A stretch of 64,000 bases of DNA from Entomomonas asaccharolytica (lineage in GTDB: Bacteria; Pseudomonadota; Gammaproteobacteria; Pseudomonadales; Pseudomonadaceae): contig NZ_CP067393.1 in the NCBI RefSeq assembly GCF_016653615.1, positions 2,123,673 through 2,187,672 on the forward strand. Direction: 5' to 3'. Shown here piece by piece: positions 25,204-35,514 of this stretch (its first letter is position 1; each line of letters opens with the position of its first letter). The notes under the pieces are model-generated. The model saw only the letters and a list, made by a program, of their open reading frames with translations. It made no database searches and had not been told where the DNA came from. The position numbers were made by a program, and so were the translations under genes.

Positions 25204-25941
25204 ATGTTTACAAGAGAAGACTTAATTAACGGTCCTAAAATCTATCAAAGCCGTAGACGTGAACTAAGAACTACGGAAATAAATAACACAGCCACCTTAC
25301 AAACCATCATGAACGAATATGGTGCAGATGGTTGGGCATTCTACAACTACGAAGAAAATAGTGGCGTTATTACCTTTAACTATGTAGGGCGTGTTATTGA
25401 ATACCAAGTACACGAATTAAGTACGATTGGTCTAATCAATAAATTTAACGAACTAGGTAGTCAATTCTTACTATTCTTAGGTTCAGTTAATAGAAATGCT
25501 ATTTTTGCTTATATTGGTTACGATGGCTCTGCGGTAAGCTATAGCACTTTAAACCTTGAAGAAATCCCTGAAGATGGCATTCGTCAAGCATTTGAAGTAC
25601 ATGGCCAACAAGGTTGGCAGTTTATTGCAGAATATCGTGAGCGTCCCATCTTTGGTTATGCCAATGGCCCAGTTACACAATTCGTAAGCCCAGTACATCC
25701 AGATATTGATCCACGTTTACAAGAAGAACTAGATGCATTAGGAGAATATGGTTGGCAATACATTGGCAATATGCCATCAGTAGAGCACGCTGTATTTGCA
25801 ATGGGAGATCATCCTGTAGCATTTAGCTTTGATCGAATGGGTAATCCTCAAACAGACTCAGAAGAATACTTTAACCAAAAAGGCAAAGAGTCATGGAAAT
25901 ATGTAGGAAGTGGTTTTAGAGTTAACTTATTTATGAAATAA
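25204..25941 (+). CDS. Protein with five DUF4177-like repeats
   Basis: 245 residues made of five related units beginning near residues 32, 78, 126, 172 and 219, each with the pattern (L/I)xxxxxxxGxxGWxFI/YxG followed by strands. Units 1, 3, 4 and 5 keep the GW or SW core (GADGWAF, GQQGWQF, GEYGWQY, GKESWKY); unit 2 has lost the Trp. The single DUF4177 unit is a small phage and bacterial domain of unknown role. AATATGGAGATTTAAATG is a good start. It is followed by a strong terminator. No signal peptide is seen. Confidence 0.7.
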   Translation: MFTREDLINGPKIYQSRRRELRTTEINNTATLQTIMNEYGADGWAFYNYEENSGVITFNYVGRVIEYQVHELSTIGLINKFNELGSQFLLFLGSVNRNAIFAYIGYDGSAVSYSTLNLEEIPEDGIRQAFEVHGQQGWQFIAEYRERPIFGYANGPVTQFVSPVHPDIDPRLQEELDALGEYGWQYIGNMPSVEHAVFAMGDHPVAFSFDRMGNPQTDSEEYFNQKGKESWKYVGSGFRVNLFMK

Positions 25942-25981
25942 CCATAACCTACTATTAATAAAAATTACGATTAATTTTTAA

Positions 25982-26006
25982 GGCTAACAATGGTTAGCCT
26001 TTTTTT
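25982..26006 (+). terminator. Intrinsic terminator
   Basis: GGCTAAC (25982-25988) pairs with GTTAGCC (25993-25999), followed by seven T. Confidence 0.85.
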
Positions 26007-26300
26007 ATCCCTCAGCAACAGGCATTAAAACACCTCAAACAAAAAACAAATTTATTGCTATGAAAATATAGCTTTAACTCAACACCCATTCCACATAAAT
26101 ATTATTTACAACCAACAAGCGCCAGCCTTTAGCATAGAAATGATAAAACATCTGCAAAAAACGCTTTTTGCAATCGCTGTCTAACCATACCCCTTTTTAA
26201 ACCACATTTTTTCTTGCCACAGCAACAATCAAATCCCTATCGCTCCTATTAAGCTAACCATCATACCCATTATTTCATACTTAACTTAGAGGTAAACCTA
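26007..26300. other. Intergenic region
   Basis: No ORF or structure that I can support in about 290 bases between the repeat protein and the DUF1353 gene. Confidence 0.3.
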
Positions 26301-26660
26301 ATGCCTTTTTTAAACGACCTAATTCTTAAAGTAATTCCAAATGGCACATGGCAACTAGCCGAACCACTAACCTATGACCACCCCAAATATGGTCTTATTA
26401 ATGTACCCAGTGGTTTTACAACCGATCTAGCAAGTATTCCACGTATTGCTTGGCGCATTGTTAATCCAAGCACACCAGGAACACGTCGCCCTGCAGTCAT
26501 CCATGACTACATTTACAACCACCTAACTCATCGTTTTGGCAGAAAACAAGCTGATAAAATTTTTTATGATGCACTCAGAGAATGTGGCACTAACTACCTA
26601 CTAGCTAATAGCATGTACTTTGCTGTGCGCATTGGAGGCAAAGGCAGTTGGCAAGACTAA
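26301..26660 (+). CDS. DUF1353 protein
   Basis: 119 residues with the DUF1353 signature: VPSGFTTDLASIPR, HDYIYN and GRKQADKIFYDALRE, and a C-terminal AVRIGGKGSW. Members are found in phage lysis or tail regions and have unknown function. TTAGAGG precedes the ATG. It lies between the terminator at 26000 and the spanin genes. Confidence 0.9.
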   Translation: MPFLNDLILKVIPNGTWQLAEPLTYDHPKYGLINVPSGFTTDLASIPRIAWRIVNPSTPGTRRPAVIHDYIYNHLTHRFGRKQADKIFYDALRECGTNYLLANSMYFAVRIGGKGSWQD

Positions 26661-26664
26661 AAGC

Positions 26665-26686
26665 TACTTATTGTTAACAATAAGTA
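26665..26686. repeat. 22-bp perfect palindrome
   Basis: TACTTATTGTT and its exact complement abut at 26665-26686, five bases after the DUF1353 stop. A second stem (TTATTGT/ACAATAA) lies about 15 bases further on. It could be a terminator-like hairpin or a protein site. Confidence 0.5.
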
Positions 26687-26800
26687 ACCACAGGCATTAT
26701 TGTTGCTCAAGCCACAATAAACAACCGCTTATTTTAGTGATAATAACAACCTGAGTTACTCGATAACCAAGTACTAGCCAATAACCGCTAGGAGCAACCA

Positions 26801-27151
26801 ATGCAAAAACTACTCAACTACCCCATTATTGGTTTAATTATTATCCTGCTGCTATTAATCATCCATACATCCACCGTCAAAAATCAGCGTGATAAAATAC
26901 GCAGCGAACTGAGCCAAGCAGAACAACAAATAAACCAACTACTGCACATCAATAAAAACCTCAATGGCACTATTGATTTACTAGAAAAACAGGCCCAACA
27001 AAACAGAAATTACATTAACGACTTAGAACAAAAACGTCTCGCCACTCAGCAACAAGCAAACCAACTAACACAACAGTTCAAAAGGCAACAACATGAAGAT
27101 AAAACTATTTATAATTGGGCTAACCAGCCTATTCCTGATGGCCTGTACTGA
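26801..27151 (+). CDS. Rz-like inner-membrane spanin
   Basis: 116 residues: N-terminal membrane anchor (about 6-25), then a Gln/Asn-rich coiled coil (residues 35-100) ending WANQPIPDGLY, typical of i-spanins (DUF2570/Rz). With Rz1 it links inner and outer membranes at lysis. TAGGAG precedes the ATG. Rz1 is embedded in its 3' end. Confidence 0.85.
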   Translation: MQKLLNYPIIGLIIILLLLIIHTSTVKNQRDKIRSELSQAEQQINQLLHINKNLNGTIDLLEKQAQQNRNYINDLEQKRLATQQQANQLTQQFKRQQHEDKTIYNWANQPIPDGLY

Positions 27152-27374
27152 TAAACAAATCATCACCAAGACTCAAATTATAAAGCTTACTCCACCACTG
27201 ATTACAGCTTGTCAACGCCTTTCCATTAAAGACTGTCAACCAACAACCAATGGCGAACTTTATGAATGCGCTTTATTAATCAGCAAAAACCTTGCACTCT
27301 GTGCAGATCAAACGGATGCACTTATCAACTGGCAAAACAACAACTCACCTAGCCAACAAGAGAAAATAGACTAA
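27093..27374 (+). CDS. Rz1-like outer-membrane spanin lipoprotein
   Basis: 93 residues, overlapping the Rz 3' end by 59 bases in another frame, the standard nested spanin architecture. Lipobox LMAC (Cys about residue 18) follows a signal peptide; TKTQIIKLTPPL is the usual Pro-containing segment. Two further Cys pairs may form disulfides. Confidence 0.88.
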   Translation: MKIKLFIIGLTSLFLMACTDKQIITKTQIIKLTPPLITACQRLSIKDCQPTTNGELYECALLISKNLALCADQTDALINWQNNNSPSQQEKID

Positions 27375-27444
27375 CCCATTTAATACTAAACGGTAACAAC
27401 AATATACGCAGAGAATAACTTCCCAAACAGCCAACTAAATACTA

Positions 27445-28467
27445 TCAAGTAGGTGTATCAACATCATCCCAATCAGCATTTTCAAAACATGTTAACCAAT
27501 TTAAAGTATGGTGGCGTTCTTGAATAACACCCTCCAAAATAGAAGCAGGTGGTTGTTTTTCCTTAATGCGAAAATTCCTTGCTATCCAATGCAAACGATA
27601 ATGTAAATCTAAAGCATCCAACAACTCACTGGTTGACCTCAAGGTAACCGTAGTAATTCCCTGCTCACTATATTGCATACCTTTTTCAACCAATGATGAA
27701 ACATCACAAATAGTATCAGCAAAAGGCAACTCTGCTTGCCAGTTTATCGCCCATTGTAAAGGCAACAAAGCCTCATAACGCCAAGACATATTCACTATAT
27801 CTTGTTCTGTGGGCTGCTTACTCTCAATAAAATCACGTTCATTCGCAGATAAAGCAGCTACACCCAGAGGGCAACGCTCAGTAAACTCCGCAGGATCAAT
27901 AGCTTCATCATCCCTAAAACTTTCTGCTTGAATAGACGTCAACATCACCGCCAAAGCTCGTTTAGCTACTTCATCTGGCGCTCTTAATACCACCTCAGAC
28001 TCAGCCACCACTGGCGGCAAACTAATAGGTGTACTCAGTCCCAATGTTTGCAAATACTGCTCAGATCTTGCTTTACGTTGCAATGCTTCTGCTGGATAAG
28101 GGACATCTGCATCTAAATCAATATTACCATCAGCATACTGTAAAACTGCCCCATTAGGATTACGGAGAGTTCCATCAGCCATAAACACAATCACATTTGC
28201 CTGCCAACCCCATGCTGCAAACTCATTCAGCTTATCTTTTTCAATCTCAAAACTAAACTGATGCTTAACCCGTTGAATATGACGATACAACGCATAACGA
28301 CGCGCATTCATTTGCCCATCCCCTGCATTCATCACATAACCTACAAAACCATTAAGATGTTCCAGCAACTCAGCATCATCTAACCCTCGTTGATGTAAGC
28401 GCTCGCACGGAAAATGAATAGCTGGCGGATTAGTTACTGTAGAATAAGCATTGACCAAAATTGACAT
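27445..28467 (-). CDS. DUF4272 protein
   Basis: 340 residues from ATG 28467 (CGAGGTG upstream). The second half has the DUF4272 pattern: RALAVMLTSIQAE, WRYEALLPLQWAINWQAELPFADTICDV, LRSTSELLDALDLHYRLHWIARN and a C-terminal GVIQERHHTLNWL. Function unknown; the domain is often found alone or near surface toxin loci. It lies 36 bases below gshA on the same strand. Confidence 0.88.
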   Translation of the reverse strand: MSILVNAYSTVTNPPAIHFPCERLHQRGLDDAELLEHLNGFVGYVMNAGDGQMNARRYALYRHIQRVKHQFSFEIEKDKLNEFAAWGWQANVIVFMADGTLRNPNGAVLQYADGNIDLDADVPYPAEALQRKARSEQYLQTLGLSTPISLPPVVAESEVVLRAPDEVAKRALAVMLTSIQAESFRDDEAIDPAEFTERCPLGVAALSANERDFIESKQPTEQDIVNMSWRYEALLPLQWAINWQAELPFADTICDVSSLVEKGMQYSEQGITTVTLRSTSELLDALDLHYRLHWIARNFRIKEKQPPASILEGVIQERHHTLNWLTCFENADWDDVDTPT

Positions 28468-28503
28468 CACACACCTCGTTATACTAATCCAACCATTTAA
28501 CGA

Positions 28504-30075
28504 CTAAACATTATTAATATATTCAGAAATATACTCATCTAATGTTTGACTATTGTCTTTTTCCAACGCCGCCTGCTCAGCTAACGACTCCTTAGCCAAA
28601 TCAACATACTGTTGCTTAACCGCTGCGTCTAAAGTTTGCTTTTTAAAATACTCACTATGGATTTTACTTTGCTGCAAAGAAAACTCAGTAAAACTTAATT
28701 GTTGTTCTTCCATAGCAAACATCACCTGTGCAGATGGCAACAAATTCGGATTAGTTACCTTCGCCTGCTGCACCAATACCGATAAACTATGCTTATCCGT
28801 ACCACACGCCTTATCCAGCAACTCTGCTGTTTTTGCAATATCAGCCAACAACTCCTGCGCCCAGTCTGTTAGCGATACATACTCATCATCACGCTGCAAC
28901 ATCAAGCCAGGCTTACGCCCTTCTTTCACCGTGGTTAAAAAATTATCCGTCGCCAAACGGCATTCAGACTGAACAATTAAAGGGCTGTGTTGAATAGCAC
29001 AATACAACAAAAAACTATTTAAAAAATGACTAGTGGTTTCATCAATACCCAGAGGCATAAATGGATTAATATCCATACAACGCACCTCCACATACTGAAT
29101 ACCTGCACGACGCAAGGCTTGAATAGGACGCTCACTGCGTTTCACCACACGCTTAGGACGAATACTTGAATAGTACTCATTCTCTATCTGCAAAATATTT
29201 GTATTTAACTGAATCCACTCACCATCTTGTTTAGTCCCTAACTTCTCATAGGCAGGATAAGGTGTTTTAATCGCCTTATTTAAACTATCGATATAAGTGG
29301 ATAAATCATCATAACAAGGCGTTAAACCTGATTGAGCATTAGATTGATAACCTAAATCACTCATCCGTAAACTAGTCGCATAAGGTAAATAAAAAGTATC
29401 TTTATCAAACTGTTGTAACTGATGGTTAGGATAATGCGCTAAAAAACTAGCATCCAAAGCAGGCGACGCACCAAACAAATACATTAACAGCCAACTAAAC
29501 CGCCTAAAATTACGAATCAATGCAATATACTGTGCCGATTGATAATAAGAAATATCCTGCTTATTTTCTTCAGACTCTTGCAGAATTGGCCATAACGCCT
29601 CAGGTAAAGAAAAATTATAATGAATGCCAGCAATACACTGCATCGTTTTACCATAACGCACAGCCAGACCACGCCGATAAATATGACGTACTTGCCCAGC
29701 TAAAGAAGTACCAAAATAAGCAATTGGAATATCCTTCTCATCAGGCAAAGGACAGGGCATAGACGAACTCCACAACAGCTCATCTTGTAACGATTGGCCC
29801 ACAAAGGCATGAATATCTGCTAAATCCTGAATTGTCTTTACTGTTTCTGGCTCAGCAGGCGTGATAAACTCCAACAAAGCCTCAGAATAATCAGTCGTAA
29901 TTTTAGGGTTTGTTAAAGCCGAGCCTAAAACAATGGGATGAGGTGTTTGCGCTAACTTACCTTCTAAAGTCACCCGTAAACTCTCTCTTTCAATACCATG
30001 TAGACATTGATTAAGCAATTTTAAAGGTACTGCCTCATGCAACAAATTTAGACGTTCTGTAAATAGTTGACTCAC
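28504..30075 (-). CDS. gshA: Glutamate-cysteine ligase
   Basis: GTG 30075 is the chosen start: GAGAGG lies six bases upstream and the resulting 523 residues match the usual GshA length (518-527). A frame extending to 30162 would add a spurious leader. GIERESLRV at residues 27-35 and later [10 protein letters not shown] are family motifs. The enzyme joins Glu and Cys with ATP in the first step of glutathione synthesis. It is followed by the DUF4272 gene. Confidence 0.96.
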   Translation of the reverse strand: MSQLFTERLNLLHEAVPLKLLNQCLHGIERESLRVTLEGKLAQTPHPIVLGSALTNPKITTDYSEALLEFITPAEPETVKTIQDLADIHAFVGQSLQDELLWSSSMPCPLPDEKDIPIAYFGTSLAGQVRHIYRRGLAVRYGKTMQCIAGIHYNFSLPEALWPILQESEENKQDISYYQSAQYIALIRNFRRFSWLLMYLFGASPALDASFLAHYPNHQLQQFDKDTFYLPYATSLRMSDLGYQSNAQSGLTPCYDDLSTYIDSLNKAIKTPYPAYEKLGTKQDGEWIQLNTNILQIENEYYSSIRPKRVVKRSERPIQALRRAGIQYVEVRCMDINPFMPLGIDETTSHFLNSFLLYCAIQHSPLIVQSECRLATDNFLTTVKEGRKPGLMLQRDDEYVSLTDWAQELLADIAKTAELLDKACGTDKHSLSVLVQQAKVTNPNLLPSAQVMFAMEEQQLSFTEFSLQQSKIHSEYFKKQTLDAAVKQQYVDLAKESLAEQAALEKDNSQTLDEYISEYINNV

Positions 30076-30337
30076 AAAAAACCTCTCTGAAAAGCCTCTG
30101 TTACTAAGCATAGCTAACGCCTTTGCCACCTCAATAGCAAAATAACTATTACTCAAAACCAAAAGTTAAGTATAAAACAAATGAAGGGGTGTGATACAGC
30201 AAAAACGCACTAAACAACTGAAAGATTAATTTTTAAAAAAAAGTATCAAGCTATCTTTAACTCAATAAAACAACCAAATGACCAATCTAATTATTTGAAA
30301 TTAATAGACTATTTTTATAATAACTTTTCCATAACTA

Positions 30338-30742
30338 TTAAAGATATACGAGGAAAGCATTATTATCATTATTAAAACTAATAATTATCATCGCCAACTG
30401 ATAATCATCCAACTCTTTAAAACTGTCTAGCCGCTCTCTCAACAGATTAAACGCAGCCTGCAAATAAACACCTTGCTGCTTACTCTCAGTAGCAATAAAA
30501 AATACAGCATCATTAGCCGCCTTTAAAATTATTTTTTTATCTTGAGGTGTTATTTTTTCTGATATTTCGTATTCAGTATATACAGAAGTAGCTATAGTTG
30601 CCACGGATGGTAAAGCTACAGAGAAAAATGCTGTTTGGCATAATAATAATTCTAATCCATCTTTACGAGTACACATTCCAGCATCACTGTATAGAGGAAA
30701 ACCAAATACTAAACAAATAATTAACCTACCTATAGTTTTCAT
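30338..30742 (-). CDS. DUF2388 family periplasmic protein
   Basis: 134 residues from ATG 30742 with a signal peptide. The C-terminal half has KAANDAVFFIATESKQQGVYL, split here as NDAVFFIA and GVYLQAAFNLLRERL, and ends QLAMIIISF, matching DUF2388 (TIGR02448). Two Cys lie just after the signal (CTRKDG, LLCQTA). Function is unknown; the family is common in Pseudomonas and lies singly. A broken copy lies at 7217-7405. Confidence 0.78.
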   Translation of the reverse strand: MKTIGRLIICLVFGFPLYSDAGMCTRKDGLELLLCQTAFFSVALPSVATIATSVYTEYEISEKITPQDKKIILKAANDAVFFIATESKQQGVYLQAAFNLLRERLDSFKELDDYQLAMIIISFNNDNNAFLVYL

Positions 30743-30954
30743 TTCTATGCCCCATTCCATATACTACTTAAACAATTATTTTCTATTTATTAAAACATCA
30801 TTTATTTCCTTAAGTTATAGCCAGCTTATCATTTAAACAACTGTTTTAAAATAGTGTACTATACAAAATTAAGTTTTGCTTAAGATAAGAGTATTTACTA
30901 CTATAATGAGTAAACAAACAGCCCAAATTGCATAGAAGCCTACAAGGTAACATC

Positions 30955-31587
30955 ATGTATATTCCAAAACATTTTCAAGACAACGACCAACAATCGCTAT
31001 TTAACACCATACAGCAAATCCAAACCGCTAACTTAGTTACACAACATCCTTCAGGGTTAATAGCTACCTATCTGCCCCTTTATCTTGAGCAAGCAGAAGG
31101 CGCACAAGGTACACTCTATGGTCATATAGCGAAAGCCAATACCCAATGGCAACAACCGCTTACCACCACAGAAGCACTGGCTATCTTTACAGGGCCAGAT
31201 GGCTACATCACCCCCTCTTGGTACCCCACTAAAAAAATTCATCACAAAGAAGTGCCCACATGGAACTATATTGCTGTACACACCTATGGCACCATCGAAT
31301 TTATAGAAGAACCTAATACCCTACTAGATATCGTCACCAAACTGACCAATGCCAACGAAGAAAACCGTCAGCAACCTTGGCAAGTCTCAGACGCACCTCA
31401 AGAGTATATACAAGCCATGCTAAAAGCCATTATTGGAGTAAAAATAACCATCAACAAAATAGAAGGCAAACGCAAGCTAAGCCAGAACAAAACACCTGAA
31501 AACCAACAAGGGGTTATACAAGGATTAACAAACAGTGAAAAAGCAACCGATAAACAACTAGCAGCCTTAATGCAGAATAAACCCTAA
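30955..31587 (+). CDS. FMN-binding PaiB-like protein
   Basis: 210 residues from ATG 30955 (AAGGTAACATC upstream); a frame from 30928 is an unnecessary extension. MYIPKHF at the start, LIATYLPLYL, GHIAKAN.QW and TPSWYPTKK..K.VPTWNY are the conserved blocks of the PaiB/FMN-binding negative regulator family (split barrel). A -35/-10-like pair (TTGCTT, TACTAT, 17 bases apart) lies at about 30870-30900. Confidence 0.92.
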   Translation: MYIPKHFQDNDQQSLFNTIQQIQTANLVTQHPSGLIATYLPLYLEQAEGAQGTLYGHIAKANTQWQQPLTTTEALAIFTGPDGYITPSWYPTKKIHHKEVPTWNYIAVHTYGTIEFIEEPNTLLDIVTKLTNANEENRQQPWQVSDAPQEYIQAMLKAIIGVKITINKIEGKRKLSQNKTPENQQGVIQGLTNSEKATDKQLAALMQNKP

Positions 31588-31667
31588 CCATAATAAAAAA
31601 TGCTACTAATACAGATCCACTTAACCATACAAAGTAGGCATTTATTAAAAATTTTTGGATTAATTAA

Positions 31668-31940
31668 ATTCAAATAATAATTTACGATAACAACAACACG
31701 CTAAAAACCTCACTTAACAAGTGGCTACAAATTTTAGCGTGGTTCTTATTAGCTGCCCTGCTGATAAACCAACTTGGCAGGCTATATTGGCTATTTAAAT
31801 TACTCACTCACATTATACTTTTATTACCCCTCTCCACAAACCATGCACTAATATCTAAACTCAATAAAGCAATAACTTCAAGCACTTATAGCTGGCAAGG
31901 CTCAGACCATAATCCTATTTGGATCATCTATCTTCCTTAA
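31668..31940 (+). pseudogene. Start-less 90-codon open frame, probable gene remnant
   Basis: The frame is open from ATT 31668 to TAA 31938 but contains no ATG, GTG or TTG at its start. It reads a hydrophobic helix (WLQILAWFLLAALLINQLG) and then a weakly hydrophobic, Trp-containing tail ending YSWQGSDHNPIWIIYLP. That layout resembles an N-terminal anchor such as that of GspC-type proteins, but similarity is too weak to name it. It is in the gap before the zinc-receptor gene. Confidence 0.35.
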
Positions 31941-32036
31941 TACCACCACCTATAAACAACTGATAAACACAAATATCACTATATCAATCAATCCAACCTA
32001 TAAATAAATTTAACAGTGCTATCTTGCAAATATTTC

Positions 32037-32090
32037 AAAATGTAATATTATAACATTTCATTTTAAATTGTTATATTATAACATTACAAA
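32037..32090 (+). promoter_or_regulatory. Two tandem Zur boxes
   Basis: TGTTATATTATAACA (32069-32083) is a perfect 15-bp palindrome identical to the core of the gammaproteobacterial Zur box. TGTAATATTATAACA (32041-32055) is a second copy with one mismatch, 28 bases upstream. They lie 18-60 bases before the receptor ATG and predict zinc repression. Confidence 0.85.
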
Positions 32091-32100
32091 AAGCTCAATT

Positions 32101-34137
32101 ATGAAATACACCAACTCAAAACTACCGCTCACACTCTTTGGTTTAATCATGGCTGATTTCAGCATAGCAGAAAATGATAAACAACTAGCAGATATCACCT
32201 TACCTACCATCACCATCTCAGCCGACCCATTGGCTACAAGCCAACAACAAATGACCACCCCCTCAGAAATACTGGCAGGCGATAAGCTCACCCTCAATAA
32301 ACAAGCTACCTTAGGCGAAACAATCAATAACCTAACAGGTGTACGCTCCAGTAGTTTTGGAGCTGGCGCCAGTCGCCCCGTTATCAGAGGGCTAGATGGC
32401 GCAAGGGTAAAAGTGCTTAGTAATGGCATGGATATAATGGACGCCTCCACCATCAGCGCAGACCACAATATAGCCATCGAACCCATGTTCGCTAATAAAA
32501 TCGAAGTGCTAAAAGGCCCTGCCACCCTACTCTATGGCGGTGGCGCTATTGGTGGCGTAGTCAATGTAATTGATAGCAAAATCCCTAGCTATGTACCTGC
32601 TAAAGGTTATGACGGTGATATTGAATATCGTATGGATCATGTATCCAATGAAATCACAGGGCTACTGGGTATTACCGCAGGTACAGGTAATCTGGCTATT
32701 CGTGCTGAAGGATTAAAACGTAACCAAGATGAATACCGAATACCAAGCCATGAAGACAAACAAAAAGGCTCTTACAACGATATCAATAATGGTAGTTTAG
32801 GTATTAGTTGGATTACTGAACAAGGCTATATAGGTACCTCTTTTAGCAGACAATACAGCCGCTATGGCCTACTTGCCCATGAACACGCCCACTGCCACAC
32901 CCACGGCAGCCAATGGCATTGCGGCAGTCATGGTGGCGGTGGTGGTCATAGCCATGACCATGATGACAGTGGTGTTCCCTATATTGAAATGGTACAACGT
33001 CGTTGGGATTTACGGGGAGAATACCAAGACCCCTTGGCAGGTGTTGAAAATATCAAATTTAGTAGCGCACACACCGACTACCAACACGATTAAAAAGAAG
33101 GTGGCATAGTGGCCACACGCTTTAAAGGCAACACCAACGATATACGCCTTGAACTTACCCACCAACCACTTTGGGGCTGGCGTGGGGTAATGGGTGGGCA
33201 AAGTTACCACCGTAATTTTAGCGTTAAAGGTGAAGAAGCCTATATCCCCTCCACCACCACAAAAAACCATGCTGTTTTCTTATTGGAAGAATACACCCTT
33301 AATGATTGGCGCTATGAACTAGGCGTACGCCATGAATGGCAAGCTATCACCACCAACAACCAACAGCCCAATAAAAAACATCATGGCACCTCCTTCTCAG
33401 CAGGTACTGTTTGGAACTTTATAGACGACTACTCACTAGGCTTATCCCTCTCCCGTTCACAACGTCTACCCACAGTAGAAGAACTCTATGCCTATGGCCC
33501 ACACGCGGCTAGCCGTACCGTAGAAATAGGCAATAGCAAACTCAATGTGGAAACCTCCCACAATATCGACCTAACCCTTCGTAAATATGCAGGCGATAGC
33601 CAATTTACCCTCAGTGTTTATCGCAACCAAATTAAAGACTTTATCTATGCAGCCGATACAGGTAACGACATAGGTGGTGGCTACCAAGAAATTGCCTACA
33701 CCCAAAAAGATGCCGTATTAACAGGGTTAGAAGGTGATATTCGTTTGCAACTAACAGATCGTATAGCCACCACCTTATTTGGTGACTATGTGCGTGGTAA
33801 ACTAACAAATGGTGGTGGCGATATTCCTCGTATGTCCCCTGCTCGCATAGGTCTAAGACTAGACACCGCCATTAATGATAAGCTAACTGGCGCACTTGGT
33901 TACTCCCACAACTTTAAACAAACCAAAACCGCCCACTATGAAACCAAAACCAGTGGCTATAACCTAGTAGATGCCAGCCTTACCTACCATGGCAAACTAG
34001 CGCAAACCGATTACCAACTGTACTTAAAAGGCAACAATCTACTCAACAGCAAATACCGCAACCACAACTCGTTTATCAAAGATGACGTACTACAACCAGG
34101 CAGAAATTTCACCTTAGGGGTAAAAGTAAGCTTCTAA
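32101..34137 (+). pseudogene. ZnuD-like TonB-dependent zinc receptor with internal TAA
   Basis: The reading frame is continuous from ATG 32101 to 34137 except for one TAA at 33091-33093, in YQHD-stop-KEGGIV, where relatives have Glu; a GAA to TAA change explains it. The N-terminal part carries the plug (VRSSSFGAGASRPVIRGLDG, GPATLLYGGGAIGGVVNVID) and a His-rich extracellular loop (HEHAHCHTHG, HSHDHDDSG) typical of zinc receptors. The C-terminal part is a beta barrel that ends in Phe (LGVKVSF). Two Zur boxes precede it. Either decay or read-through is possible; decay is more likely. Confidence 0.85.
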
Positions 34138-34444
34138 TACTAAAAATAGCCACTTTGGTGTAATTGACAAGTATATCGCTGTAAACTATAGTCCTCACCA
34201 ATCTTCGCTATACGCACTGCTATGCTTTGCGACTTTTGAACTGTTCACTTTTTGCGTCTCTCAGCTTAAGAAATAGCCCGATTATGTTCTATCAAAATCG
34301 GAATAACTTTTAAAAGCTAATATCAAACTAGCGCACAGCTCCCTATCTACTGTAGCCAGCTTGGTAGTGCACAACTCAAATAGTCGCTTACACAACAAGC
34401 CGTGTGTAGCATTCACAGCAAATTTTTGGAATAAAATACCCTCT
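34138..34444. other. Intergenic region upstream of peroxidase operon
   Basis: 307 bases with no ORF that I trust. I found no clear OxyR site. Confidence 0.3.
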
Positions 34445-35506
34445 ATGTCACAGCTTAATTTGAGATCAAAGCGCACTTGGCTGGCTTTAGCATTAATCGC
34501 CGTTATCGCTACAACCTTAATAACTGCCTTCGCTTGGACCGCAGGTTGGATTGGACAGCGCAAAACCACTGAAAACTTAGTAACAGAAGCCGTACAACCA
34601 TTCCCTGCAGGCTTCCGCCGAGCCCATGGCAAAGGTATATGCTATGTTGGTAACTTCCGCCCTAATAAAGACATCATGTCACTTTCAACAGCACGGGTTT
34701 TCAGCCAACCGAATATACCGATTATTGGTCGCTTCTCAATTGGAACAGGCGATCCACACGCAGTTGATAGCTCCACCAAAACCATTAGCATGGCTTTATT
34801 GCTTACTACAGATGACAAACAGCAATGGCGTATGGCAATGAACAACGTGCCATACTTCCCAACCCATAACCCTGAAGGTTTCTTGGCAATGAGAAAAGCC
34901 ACAGCGCCAGATCCAGCAACGGGCAAACCCGACCCAGAACGGGTTGCACGCTTTTTACAGGAATACCCAGAGGCCGAGAAATTTCTTAAAATGACCGCAG
35001 CAGCAACCCCACCAGATAGCTTTGCAAGTGCTACATTCTATAGCGTCAACACCTTCTTACTAGTCTCTGAGAATGGTAAAAAACAACCAATACGCTGGAT
35101 GATGCGGCCCCATGAAGCACAGTTACCTCTAGCTGAAACAAAACAGCAACAGTCTACCGACAACTTCCTATTTGACGACCTACGCCACACCTTAGAAGAA
35201 CAACCACTGATGTGGGATTTAGTGCTACAACTCGCACAACCAAACGACCCAACCAATGATCCCTCACAACCATGGCCACAAGATCGCCAACAAATCATCG
35301 CTGGCACACTACAAGTAACAAGCGTCATCGACCAAGCCAAAGGCGCTTGTCGCGATATCAACTTCGACCCCTCAATTGTACCAGCAGGTATCGAAGTTTC
35401 TGATGACCCCATACTTAGCGCACGTTCAGGCGCATACTCACACTCCTTCAACCGTCGCGAGCGCGAGATTGGTTATGGTAAAGCCACTGATGCCGTTGGT
35501 AAATAG
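34445..35506 (+). CDS. Catalase-like peroxidase (SrpA family)
   Basis: 353 residues from ATG 34445; the longer frame from 34361 only adds low-quality sequence. After a membrane anchor (about 13-33) come QPFPAGFRRAHGKGICYVGNF and FSIGTGDPHAVDS, the conserved substrate-side blocks of catalase-related peroxidases, and a C-terminal RSGAYSHSFNRR.REIGYG. Members lack the full catalase arms and reduce peroxides. The cytochrome b561 gene starts eight bases after its stop, so the two form an operon. Confidence 0.88.
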   Translation: MSQLNLRSKRTWLALALIAVIATTLITAFAWTAGWIGQRKTTENLVTEAVQPFPAGFRRAHGKGICYVGNFRPNKDIMSLSTARVFSQPNIPIIGRFSIGTGDPHAVDSSTKTISMALLLTTDDKQQWRMAMNNVPYFPTHNPEGFLAMRKATAPDPATGKPDPERVARFLQEYPEAEKFLKMTAAATPPDSFASATFYSVNTFLLVSENGKKQPIRWMMRPHEAQLPLAETKQQQSTDNFLFDDLRHTLEEQPLMWDLVLQLAQPNDPTNDPSQPWPQDRQQIIAGTLQVTSVIDQAKGACRDINFDPSIVPAGIEVSDDPILSARSGAYSHSFNRREREIGYGKATDAVGK

Positions 35507-35514
35507 GAGGTCAA

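Noticed and set aside
8441-27374. Prophage attachment sites and integrase
   Set aside because: No integrase, no tRNA gene and no direct repeat flanking the phage segments could be found by eye.
31668-31940. GspC-like type II secretion protein
   Set aside because: Only a single hydrophobic helix resembles it; no other secretion gene is near and there is no start codon.
33091-33093. Stop codon read-through or selenocysteine-like recoding of the zinc receptor TAA
   Set aside because: TAA is the least leaky stop, no recoding hairpin follows, and Glu at this place in relatives is explained by one base change.
34160-34260. Second copy of the 46.8 kb hairpin repeat
   Set aside because: A CCTCAC...TATGCT...TTTTGAACTG resemblance exists, but it is too short and gapped to claim homology.
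34138-34444. OxyR or similar site upstream of the peroxidase operon
   Set aside because: No ATAG/CTAT quartet with the right spacing could be found.
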